A stretch of DNA of 18,023 bases, taken from NCBI GenBank assembly GCA_900642245.1, contig CAAAJI010000321.1:35768-53790 (forward strand), given 5' to 3'. The first letter of the stretch is position 1. Each line of letters starts with the position of its first letter. The notes below the pieces were generated by a model. It was given only the letters and a program-made list of their open reading frames with translations, was not told the origin of the DNA and did not search any database. Shown here one piece after another: positions 8,878 through 17,300 of the stretch. This DNA is from Fragilaria radians (Eukaryota; Bacillariophyta; Fragilariophyceae; Fragilariales; Fragilariaceae). The translations under genes were made by a program, and so were the position numbers.

Positions 8878-9732
8878 TTATTCCATGTGCTTTGCCTCAT
8901 CAAGCATTACAAAAAAATTTCAATTGAAGTATTCACTTGATGATTTGGTTAATTTTCCTAACAATTTGGAGCCAGTGCTCAGGGGTAAAGCATAGTCTCC
9001 TTGCATTATTTTTATCAATCGTTGAGCTTCAGTTGCAAACTCTGATACATTTTCTCCAGCATAATTCTCAAGATTTAGTCCATTCAACTTTTCTCTTGCT
9101 TGATCTACATCATGAAAAACTGACGCATTACAGGTCTCAAGTGCCATTAGAAATAAGCATGAACCAGGTAAGTCTTCAAAATCATTTAAGTGACCATAGC
9201 GAGTGACTATCTTATAATAGAAAGACTTGGTGAGAAGAGATCTAACCACAAGTCTTGACAAAACAATCTCACCAATTTCCAATTGATCAAAGGTTTTGAA
9301 ATCATCTGGATCACCAGTAAGTTGATTAAAAAATTCAGTCATAAGTGTTTCAAGTCTGAAGTAGTGAGCATTTTCAAATAGTTCAAAGGTAAGGTTACTT
9401 GTGTCTTTTACATAGTAAAATGTCTACTGACCAAACTCTCTAACTTTTTCTTTTAGAAGGTCCAAAAAATCCTCTTTTCCAATCTCAGTGGATGAGTCAA
9501 CAATGCGTTCAAGTCTTCCATCAAATTTTAAAGTTGTTGTAGAATCTCAGGCAAATGTCAAAATGTGTTCAAGGGACATAATAGTCTTTGGATTACGCCA
9601 CTGGGATGCATACCGGTATTTAATCCTGGAAGTCTGATGATAAGTATCATTCAGCTTAGGACCACCTATATATAGGCCATAAGTTGGGTGAATACTCCCT
9701 CTCTTGGGCACAATAGCTCCAATTTCGGTCAT
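8878..9732 (-). pseudogene. Copia Gag N-terminal part with premature stops
   Basis: From ATG 9730-9732 (protein start MTEIGAIVPKRG) one frame runs on into the protease block, interrupted by TGA (9547-9549), TAG (9424-9426), TGA (8920-8922) and TAA (8878-8880). The middle (DFKTFDQLEIGEIVLSRLV, LPGSCLFLMALETCNASVF, QAREKLNGLNLENYAGENV) has the helical capsid-like character of copia Gag (UBN2/Retrotran_gag-like). Gag would form the virus-like particle that packages element RNA. Identification rests mainly on position ahead of the zinc-finger and protease parts; motif support is moderate. Confidence 0.75.
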
Positions 9733-9780
9733 TATCAATATCAGGTCAAAAATATCTCCAGTTTCTTTAGATATTTCAAT

Positions 9781-9800
9781 AAGTGCTTGGGCTCATAACC
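9781..9800 (-). other. Primer-binding site complementary to the initiator tRNA-Met anticodon arm
   Basis: Directly inside the 5' LTR the plus strand reads AAGTGCTTGGGCTCATAACC. This is tRNA-sense sequence of an initiator tRNA-Met from the end of the D-loop through the anticodon arm: stem TTGGG (9787-9791), seven-base loop CTCATAA (9792-9798) with anticodon CAT (9794-9796), and the first two C of the 3' stem. The element RNA therefore carries the complement, starting GGTTATGAGCCC right after the LTR. This is the internal or half-tRNA priming known for Drosophila copia, not priming from a tRNA 3' CCA end. It is a primer site, not a tRNA gene. Confidence 0.8.
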
Positions 9801-10080
9801 AGCTATGATATGACTTGAATGTGTTAGCAAAGATGTAGCTGCTTGAAGCTGCTCTTTTGCTATTTCTATTAGTTTGTTCTGTGTAAACGAAGTGAAAGTA
9901 CGACGACGATAAAATATCGAGAAATGAAAAATTATACGGTTAGTCTTAGAAATATTATGACTTCGTTTCCAGCCCGGTAAACGACAAATAACGAAGAAAA
10001 CGAATAATCCGTGAACAGATGTAACGACAAAATAATTAGGTGGAGTATACCACACGATAACACAACGGACTCTTTCAACT
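9801..10080 (-). repeat. 5' LTR of the copia element (right LTR, 280 bp)
   Basis: On the plus strand it begins AGCTATGATATGAC and ends GGACTCTTTCAACT, matching 4004-4327 apart from the two extra 27-bp units, a short segment around ATTATACGGT missing from the other LTR, and many CpG differences. It retains about 15 CpG sites. It should hold the element's promoter, and in element orientation it contains an AT-rich stretch (CTAATTATTTTGTCG). I could not single out a TATA box with confidence. Confidence 0.9.
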
Positions 10081-10085
10081 CAGGT
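10081..10085 (+). repeat. Target site duplication CAGGT (right copy)
   Basis: Exact repeat of 3999-4003, directly after the right LTR. See the left copy for how it sets the element limits. Confidence 0.85.
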
Positions 10086-10157
10086 GAGCGATTTGTTTGG
10101 CATTCAGAATCTAGTTTGTTTGGTTTAGATTCTCACGTACCAAAGTGCAACAATTGA
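10081..10157 (+). pseudogene. Decayed paralogue of the STAND ATPase 3' end, right part
   Basis: After the right LTR the tail copy resumes with the duplicated CAGGT and reads in the ATPase frame: GERFVWHSESSLFGL, against GEHFDWFSESTSFNL at the end of the intact ATPase. It then runs 9 further residues to a TGA at 10155-10157. Together with 3838-4003 it reconstitutes the end of one diverged gene copy. The host gene was therefore already a partial or dead copy, or was killed by the insertion; the frame damage on the left side favours prior or parallel decay. Confidence 0.75.
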
Positions 10158-11460
10158 GGATGAAAGGCATCTCAAGAAAATTTGAAGCAGTTTCAATCAA
10201 GTTATTGATTTCTAATAGACTCAAGATAAGTCATAGAAATAGAGTGTGCCTACAATCAACAGCTTTTTTTCCTTTTTCTGAGCTAAATTTTTCTACAGTA
10301 CTGCCACTTGAGGTGACATTGTTCTTTGATCACATCTTTGTCTTTGTCATTGTTGCCTTTTAAATTTATTCCTAGGAATCATAGTCCTCAATCACAATAC
10401 ATACAACTTAAAATCGTAAGCAAACTTGATTATCCATATTCCTGGTTGACCTCTAGAATGCGGAATTACAATTTCTTTGTTGTTGATGCATTTTTGTCAA
10501 ATGAGATTCGCATGACTCTGAATAAAGCTAAATGCCATTCTTGCTCTTATTATTTCATGGACATTTTGATATATTATGGCATTAATCTCCTCCCTCAGTC
10601 ACTTGTATCCAAAACAACTGCCATGCGATTACTTAGCAAGTGCTGGATTGCCTAGTACCGCATTGCTTGACCTAAAAGGATATCATACCTCTGGAACAAG
10701 TTCAGTAGCAATTCTGGACGCATCTTGTTTGATATGTAAGCTAACATCACTGCAATATTCTGGCGTTAATAAAATCATTGGCATGATTCATATAACTGAC
10801 TGTATTGTCTCTTAGTTATGAGAATTATCTGTATTACAGCCGTTCTAACTTTCCATTAGGTATACTATCTAAAATAACACAACCTTTGGAAGATACCTAG
10901 AGGTAAAACAAATTTCTGTAATGTTCTGGCCAAGCATTGAAATGACTTGAGTTACACAAAGCAATGGCTAATCACCATTTGCAAGCATCCAAAAGGAATG
11001 CAATTACACCATTGTGTCATCTTCATCATTAAGCAGGAGTGGAACATCAATTTCAATATGTTTTACTTGAGTTATGGAAGTTTTGGTGGCTTAATGGGGA
11101 CAACTTGTATTGACCCCTCATATGTTTTAATTGAAAATCTGCATTTCTACAAATGGATAGTATTCAGGAATGGATAAACACGTTCACAAGTGGTCGTTCC
11201 AAAGACATAAAAAATCTCATATGATATCTACTCTCCATAGAAAAACCTAAGTTACAATTACTTGCAAGACATTCACAATGTGAGGTCTTATCCTCCATAT
11301 CTAAGTCTGGATCATGATCAATTCATGGGATTTACATTTGTCGATGAGTTTTGAATGATATCAAACAATGTGAACGGTATTTCCTTTAGTCACTGATTCT
11401 ATTTCGCATAAAAATTATATATGGAAAATTGTGGGGATTAAGAGCAATTTTTGAACATCA
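10158..11460. other. Non-coding stretch, no feature recognised
   Basis: About 1.3 kb of AT-rich sequence without a convincing gene on either strand. Plus-strand open frames at 10145-10363, 10326-10655, 10576-10815 and 10947-11177 are short, overlap in different frames, and give Leu/Ser/Phe-rich products without motifs. I saw no tRNA-like arms or long repeats. It may contain further decayed parts of the copia remnant that follows, but I cannot support that. Confidence 0.5.
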
Positions 11461-11499
11461 CTTGCCAAATCAGGTCTTGAAGACTGTACGATGTATGGC

Positions 11500-12150
11500 A
11501 GCATTCCAACGACAGACCTGTGTATCTTGGAGGCATTCAGGTTCAACCGAATCTTTGAGCGAAAGTTTTGAAACAGGATGGCTTTGCTGCAAGTGAAGTT
11601 GAAGAAAACCTTTTCTACAAAGGAAAGGTCATATTTGTGCCGTACACTGATGATTCAATCCTCGTGGGAAACGTTACAACCATATATATCATGTACCATT
11701 CGCCACACAGCACGGTTGTCTCAGATCCCTGAGTAGAACAATTCGAGGCAATTAAGTGGTTGGGTTGATACTTGAAATGCACACTGGATAAGAGTGTAAT
11801 TTAAATGCCAAACCTAAATTAGGGTTTCAAAGTATATATGTAGATGCATCATTTGCGGGAGATTAGGATCCTGCTGCAGCACAATGGGACTCCAATTTGG
11901 AACAGTCTAGAACTGGATGTATCAACAAGTATGCAAATTGTCCAGTGTATCATCAAATGAGAATGAATTCCTGGCAATATCTACAGTAATTAGAGAAGTT
12001 ATACCATTACTGGAGGTAATCAAAGAACTTCGGGGTAACATAAATGATATAAAGTATCCGAGGCCGTTGAAATATCGAAAAGTGTCAAATTCCCAAAAAT
12101 GAGACCACGCACAAAGCAAAACATTTCGCGTTAGCATCATTTAGTGAAGA
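11500..12150 (+). pseudogene. Old copia remnant: RT and RNase H fragments
   Basis: Several conserved copia pol blocks appear in the right order but are broken by stops, shifts and a deletion. LKQDGFAASEVEENLFYKGK (about 11568-11627) leads to YTDDSILVGN, where YTDD (11643-11654) is the decayed RT YVDD box. Then come AIKWLG stop YLKCTLDKS (about 11749-11790), VDASFAGD stop (11839-11865), SRTGCINKYANCP (about 11906-11944), NENEFLAISTVIREVIPLLE (about 11956-12015), and KMRPRTK (about 12097-12117) from the usual copia end region. It lies opposite to the complete element. Its RNase H (REVIPLLEVIKEL) differs clearly from the other element's (RDLFPIREMVKSL), so it is a different lineage. No LTRs were found. 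Confidence 0.85.
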
Positions 12151-12903
12151 AGTTAAAAACGCAAAAAGCACCCAAGATTCCATTAAAATTGTATGCAGCA
12201 ATTTTTGCTTCAGAGTATTGTTCATGTGGAGAAATGTACCTTCCTTCTTAGTGGTATGGTTAGGTGGACAATTGTAGAAGATGTTCATTCGAACCAAATT
12301 TAAATTCTGATCTCATCTTAATGTCTGGCACAATGAAGCATCGCTCGAATCCTTTCATAAGTCATTAAAATTCCGACACAGTTTCCTGAGATTTGAGATT
12401 TCCTTGGGATTAGCTGGCATTGTGGCTTGAGTTCTTGCCTGCATCACCACAACTTAAACATTACTTTTTTGTTTCTATTTTCCCCGATTCATTATCAAGG
12501 GTATAATAATTAAGCACTCTTTGTGTTCAAAATTAGCTCATTATCAACAAAGATGCAAAAGATAGGCATTTCCAATCTATTCCATTCAATCCTCTACTAT
12601 CAAAATTGAATCTTTCCAGGATTCTTGCTTCCACAAGACCAATTTTATGTTGGCTTTGCCAATTGCACAAGATCTGTATATACACATATAGTGTTTCCTT
12701 TTGACCTTCTTACCTCAGGTTTTTGGTGTTGCCTGTAGAATGTCTTCTCCTCAGTGTCCCACTGTTTCTTGAAGCAGCTTTTTAATCTTCGTTTTATTTA
12801 TGATGCAGATTGAAGTTTTGGTAGACCGCTACAATTTTCATGGCAAAAGCCATTCTTAGTTCAATTATGTAATTTTTGGGACTGCATCTTGTGAAAGCAT
12901 GGC
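12151..12903. other. Intergenic stretch, no feature recognised
   Basis: About 750 bp of AT-rich sequence with only short, motif-free open frames on either strand. The part before 12300 could be the unrecognisable end of the copia remnant. The remainder probably holds upstream sequence of the SET-like gene. Confidence 0.45.
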
Positions 12904-12975
12904 TACTACTAGGCTCACTTACTTAGTGTCGTACTACTAGGCTCACTTACTTAGTGTCGTACTACTAGGCTCACT
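12904..12975. repeat. 28-bp direct tandem repeat, about 2.6 copies
   Basis: The unit starts TACTACTAGGCTCACTTACT and ends TAGTGTCG. Copies lie at 12904-12931 and 12932-12959, identical to each other, followed by a 16-bp partial copy at 12960-12975. The array ends 55 bp before the ATG of the SET-like gene, so it lies in its promoter or 5' leader. Perfect identity suggests a recent duplication. It could be a repeated binding site or simply slippage. Confidence 0.9.
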
Positions 12976-13030
12976 GGACGTGATGGAACCGGACGAAGTA
13001 CAAACACTTGAAAGAAATCTCACATAACGC

Positions 13031-14020
13031 ATGGCAATGAAACAAAGAAAGATCACGATAACACAGAGAAGCTTGAAACAGAAAGCGTACAATGGAAAGA
13101 TCCTTCAATTAATTTGTATTTTACCTTTTATTCAGACAGCTAGATCCTTCCAAATGGGATTTTACTCTGGAGTTCATCAATGTTCATGGATATCGTATGG
13201 GAGACATCAACCGTTACTCACTTTGGATCGAAGGCGTCGAACGTCAATATCCAGTTCCTATGAAGCTATTCCTTATTCAGGACCAATATATGACTATAGT
13301 AATTCAGAGGAGACTATGTCTGTGAAACTTAAACTTTTGGAATTGGGTATCGATGTGGCCGTCGGGAAGTCGGTTGTGGCACCGGGACAATTGGGACTCT
13401 TTATTCGATGTAGTGAATCCGTAGAGACAGTGACCATCCCGGAAGGGACATTGCTATGTGGCTATGGTAAGCCTGGCACATTCCAAAAATTAGATGAGGG
13501 GGATAAGACTGTGGGATTTGTATTGCGTAGTCATCGGACAGCCATATTTTTGAATCGACAATTCATGGAAGTTGGAGAAGCCTTACTTTGGGCTGCCAAT
13601 GAATTAGGGAATGGTACCTGTGGATTAGCAGGACATGACCTTTCCTGGGATGAAAAGATGGATGAACTTGTGATCCAGCCTATGGAAGGATTCGATCGAT
13701 ATTTTTGTCCGGATGTGCTACAAAATGAGGAGGAAATCACGATTCAAAATTTAGGTCAATTTAGTAATGATTTGGCTTGGAATTTCTTCTCTCCTCCAGC
13801 ATCCAAGGAATATTACGATGAAGAATCTTCTGTGAGAAATTGTATCCAATTAGCATGGAGATTAGAATACGATGCCACCCACAAGTGTTTAGTACCATCC
13901 TGGCCTGTATCTGTTTTCTCTCGAGATGTACGGTTTGAAAATGATGAATTCATGGAGGTGGGTACACGCTATGGATGGGGCTACTGGCAAGCGACTGTCA
14001 ATTTGGAGGATCTCAAGTAA
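13031..14020 (+). CDS. SET-domain-like protein with probable plastid-targeting presequence
   Basis: This protein has 329 residues and the ATG is preceded by an in-frame TAA at 13025-13027, so the start is well defined. Residues 24-34 (ILQLICILPFI) form a signal-peptide-like hydrophobic core, followed by TARSFQ (36-41), which resembles the cleavage motif with Phe at +1 used by diatom plastid preproteins. A basic, Ser/Tyr-rich stretch to about residue 77 (with RRRR at 67-70) could be the transit peptide. The body has the outline of a SET methyltransferase: VVAPGQLGLFIRC (115-127) with TIPEGTLLCGYG (135-146) at the N-flank, LGQFSNDLAW (241-250) where NHS/C motifs lie, and DEFMEVGTRYGWGYW (305-319) like the closing GEE-x-YG-x-YW. 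Strict NHSC is absent, so methyltransferase activity is uncertain; a SET-derived non-enzymatic role is possible. It may modify a plastid protein, but this is inference. Confidence 0.6.
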   Translation: MAMKQRKITITQRSLKQKAYNGKILQLICILPFIQTARSFQMGFYSGVHQCSWISYGRHQPLLTLDRRRRTSISSSYEAIPYSGPIYDYSNSEETMSVKLKLLELGIDVAVGKSVVAPGQLGLFIRCSESVETVTIPEGTLLCGYGKPGTFQKLDEGDKTVGFVLRSHRTAIFLNRQFMEVGEALLWAANELGNGTCGLAGHDLSWDEKMDELVIQPMEGFDRYFCPDVLQNEEEITIQNLGQFSNDLAWNFFSPPASKEYYDEESSVRNCIQLAWRLEYDATHKCLVPSWPVSVFSRDVRFENDEFMEVGTRYGWGYWQATVNLEDLK

Positions 14021-14330
14021 TTTCACATTTATTTCGACTTGAAATTGTGAGTGGCAACTGATGCTACCGGTCGCTATGGTACAAATGCAAATTTTTCAGG
14101 CTAGCGAGTTCAAATTATATGTGATCCAAAAAAGGCGTTAAAAATAGAAAAAAATAGATTTATATTGGCGCTGATTTCGAATATATCACTGTGAATAGAG
14201 TAACTCACCCATCTTCTTCATCATCCATGGACGACATCTCAAAGTCCAAGTCACGTTCCCAGCTTCTTGAGAACCGTCTTTAGATTGACAGATATTGTGC
14301 TGCCTGAATTTATCAGCGTCAGACTTTATC
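14021..14330. other. Intergenic region with a possible short upstream ORF
   Basis: This spacer is 310 bp between two co-directional genes. It has several A-rich runs around 14128-14160. An 18-codon plus-strand frame runs from ATG 14227 to TAG 14281-14283 (MDDISKSKSRSQLLENRL), ending 47 bp before the next gene's ATG. If transcription starts upstream of it, it would be a leader ORF that could reduce translation of the coiled-coil gene. No terminator or poly(A) signal can be named. Confidence 0.35.
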
Positions 14331-17300
14331 ATGGCGGTTGATGGGGAGGCAGAAAAAAAGAAACACTCCATGGAAGCTACGTATTCGAATCCATTTAATT
14401 TGACTGTGCCACGACGTCGGCGGATTCCCGATGTTCTGGAACCTTATCTGACACCTGTAAGACCCAGTGATCAAACAGACCAAGGAAAAACTAAGTTCTC
14501 TCCTTCGCCAACAGTAAAAAAGAAGAACGAAAATCGCTTCACTTTTGAAACTATGGAATTATCGTCCTCTCATATCACCACACCGACGTCTAATCATGGG
14601 CAACCACAAGAGACTCCAGAAACATGGAATGTATCTCGGATTAGTTCTCAAGAAACTGTATCTGTCATAACGATGGAGGAACCATCGAAATTATTGCCCA
14701 CTGATGGTTCGCTTTCTTCTTCATCCGCGGCAGCAGCAACATCACACGTGATGAGAAAACAGCTATTGCAATTGGTAAATTCCCTCCAGACGAACCTTTC
14801 AGAAAGCCAAGAAATTCGTGCTCATCAGCAAGTTGAGTTACGACATGCTGTGGAAGAGAAAACAACCCTTCAAAAGCAGCTTGCTGAGTGTCAGGAACAG
14901 CTTCAAGAAAAACAGAAAATAGTTGACCGTCAACGGAAAGAAATGCAGGAACATAGTGAAGGCTTACTTCATACGACAAGAGAAAAGGATATGATTATTT
15001 CGCAACTTCAAAAGCAATTGGAGGACAGCCGTTCAGAATCACAGGATCTTCACACGTCGTTACAAAATCTAAGGTTAGAACATGCATCATTGACTCAATC
15101 CTTGGTCCGGCAAACCGAGACACAGGGTCATGTGGAAGCGGCAAGTATTGAGTTACAGCAAAAGACACAGGAAATAGAACGTGAGCGCAAGGAAATTCAT
15201 ATTGAGAAGCAGAAAATTCAACAACAACAGAAAGAAGTACAACAACTATCACGTAGTATAGAATCCCAAAAAGTATCTCTGAAACAAGAATCATATATTC
15301 TCGAAAATGAGAGAAAACAAGTTAAAGCTCTTCAACAGCAGCTTCTTGAGATGCAAGCAACACAAATGGAAGTTGAGACGGCACAGCATGAAGAGGAGGA
15401 AAAGTTAATTAAGATTGCAAACGCCTTGGAATCTAGAGCAAAGCATTTGAACGAGATGGAATCAGATCTTCAAGCCAATCAAAGGGATTTTCAAGAATAT
15501 CAGCAGGAGCAACAACGAAAGCTTACAGCAAGAGACTCTGAGATCAAGGAAACAACACAGAGAGTTATAAGTCAGGAAAGCATGTTGGAAACCTGGGATA
15601 CCACACTTCGAGAGCGTCGAAGTGAGCTCGATGAAAAGGAGAAGCAGCTGTCGGCCGCCGAATCTAACTTACAGAAAAGAGCTCAAGAACTGGCTCGCAT
15701 TGATCGTCTGATTCGTGGACGATGTGATGACATGGAGCAGCGGGCTAAATCGTATGAAGCAAAGCGCTTACTCACAGTGCAAGCCTTTGAGGACTTAAAG
15801 GGACAACGATTGGAGGAAGAATCTCGTCTTGAGGATGCTCTTTCAAAGCTAAAGGAAATTCAAGAACATCAGCAAAAAATCCAAGCGGAAGGCGAGGAAG
15901 CGAAAATGGCACTTACAACAAAGATCAATCAGTCACAGGCACAGTTCGAGGCAGTACAAGCAAAACTTATGGAAGCGTCAAATGAACTTGAAGAAACTAA
16001 AAAAAGGCATCAAGATATTCAAGAGCTGAACGAAGCCAAGCAAGCTGAAGCTGTACGCCAATTGAAACTTTCTTCTCAAAAGCTTAAGGAGCTTGAAGGA
16101 GAATTGGACGAAGCAGAATCCCGAAGAGCTACACTCCATATTACTATTTTGTCACTTCAAAGCGAGCACGAAAAGTTGCTTTACATCATTGAACAGGAAC
16201 GCAAATTGTGGGACGAAGAAAAGAAAGCAGAAATGGAGTCTGAAGAGCAGCGCTTGCATGAAATGCGTAATGAAATTGCGGAAGAGTTCAGGGAAGCCCG
16301 GGAAATGATGGAATCCGAATTATTAGCAATGACGGAAAATATGAATTCTCGACATGAACAAGCATCACAGGAGCTTTTATCTCAAATGGACCAGCTCGAT
16401 AAAATGAGGGAAAGCGTGGATTTGGCGGCAAGATCATGGACCGAAAAACATAAGGAGTTGGAACTAGAGAAACAAAATTTTGACACCAAACAGAATCGAC
16501 TTGATCAGATTGTCTCACAACTTGAGAGTTCTCGAGCAGATCAGCAGAGTCGACAGGAAGAATTAAAATCAGAAATTCATCGTTTGCAATCAGCGCTCGA
16601 GTTAGAACGAAAAACTCATTCTGAGGCACTTGAAAGCCTACGCAAAGATTCCGATGTGTATTTGGAAAAAATTCGCCATAGTCACGCAAAGGAGTTGTCA
16701 GATCTTGTTCAAGGTTTTCAAGAGGAACGACAAAATCTGAATTCTCAGATTTCCAATCTGCAACAGGAACTTTCCAACCTAGAAAAAAAGCATGAAGAAG
16801 AAATATCAAATTACGTTTCAAAAGTTTCAGACCTTGAAAGTGATTTAGCGGCAGCTCGACATAAAGAATGTACTTATGAATCCGAGCTGAAGAATTTACG
16901 TCTGCAGTTGCAAGACATGGATGCACTTCATGTTTCAGAAAGGAATAAATTGGGTAAACGCATCGAGCAACTTGAAAAGGATAAATTGAGCTTAGTCGAC
17001 AGAGACAGCAATCTTTTGAAACGTGAAAAAGAGTTGGAGGAGCAAAAAAAGCAAATAGAAAAAGCAATCAAAAGCAGTTTAGCATCCAAATCTGAATTCG
17101 AAAATAAGCTTCATGAGATGGAAGATAAGGCAAGGGATATATCATTGCAAGCTACTGACTTGGATCGTCGAAGGTCACAACTAGAAGAACAAGAGCACAA
17201 GATTCAGCGTAAACTTCGGCAATGTGCAATGAAGGTATTAGTGAATCAATCTTGGAGGGAGGAAAAAGAAGTTGTTAGCGCTGCTTTTTCTAAGTGGCTG

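Larger units (their letters stand above)
4004..10080 (-). mobile_element. Ty1/copia LTR retrotransposon, full-length but inactivated
   Basis: The 6077-bp insertion lies on the minus strand, flanked by 5-bp CAGGT duplications. In element order it has a 5' LTR (9801-10080), a primer-binding site (9781-9800), gag, aspartic protease, integrase, reverse transcriptase, RNase H, a polypurine tract (4328-4336) and a 3' LTR (4004-4327). Integrase lies before reverse transcriptase, which defines the copia order. One ancestral gag-pol frame is inferred: gag, protease and the first part of integrase share a frame, and each of three later blocks follows after one frameshift (about 7030-7050, about 5588-5594, about 5131-5140). 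Eight in-frame stops are visible: TGA at 9547, 8920, 7549, 6515, 6455 and 6191, TAG at 9424, and TAA at 8878. The catalytic residues of protease, integrase, RT and RNase H are still recognisable. It resembles diatom CoDi-type elements, but I cannot place the lineage. Confidence 0.93.

Noticed and set aside
9781..9800. A tRNA-Met gene at the tRNA-like sequence
   Set aside because: Only about 20 bases match. The sequence beyond 9800 is LTR and does not continue the tRNA, so it is a primer-binding site.
10145..11177. Four short plus-strand open frames between the element and the old copia remnant
   Set aside because: They are short, overlap in different frames, and lack motifs. Their number is what AT-rich non-coding DNA gives by chance.
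11922..12297. Minus-strand open frames over the copia remnant
   Set aside because: The plus strand carries recognisable RNase H motifs at the same place; the minus frames are shadows.
12904..12975. CRISPR-like array
   Set aside because: The repeats are directly adjacent without spacers, and the context is eukaryotic.
14665..15294. Two minus-strand open frames (14665-14979, 14995-15294)
   Set aside because: Both are antisense shadows of the coiled-coil gene, without motifs.
16288..17067. 259-codon minus-strand open frame
   Set aside because: It lies wholly inside the coiled-coil gene on the other strand. The biased codon composition of Glu/Lys/Gln-rich genes commonly leaves the complementary strand open. 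The product shows no domain and is Phe/Leu/Pro-rich, as a reverse complement of such sequence would be.
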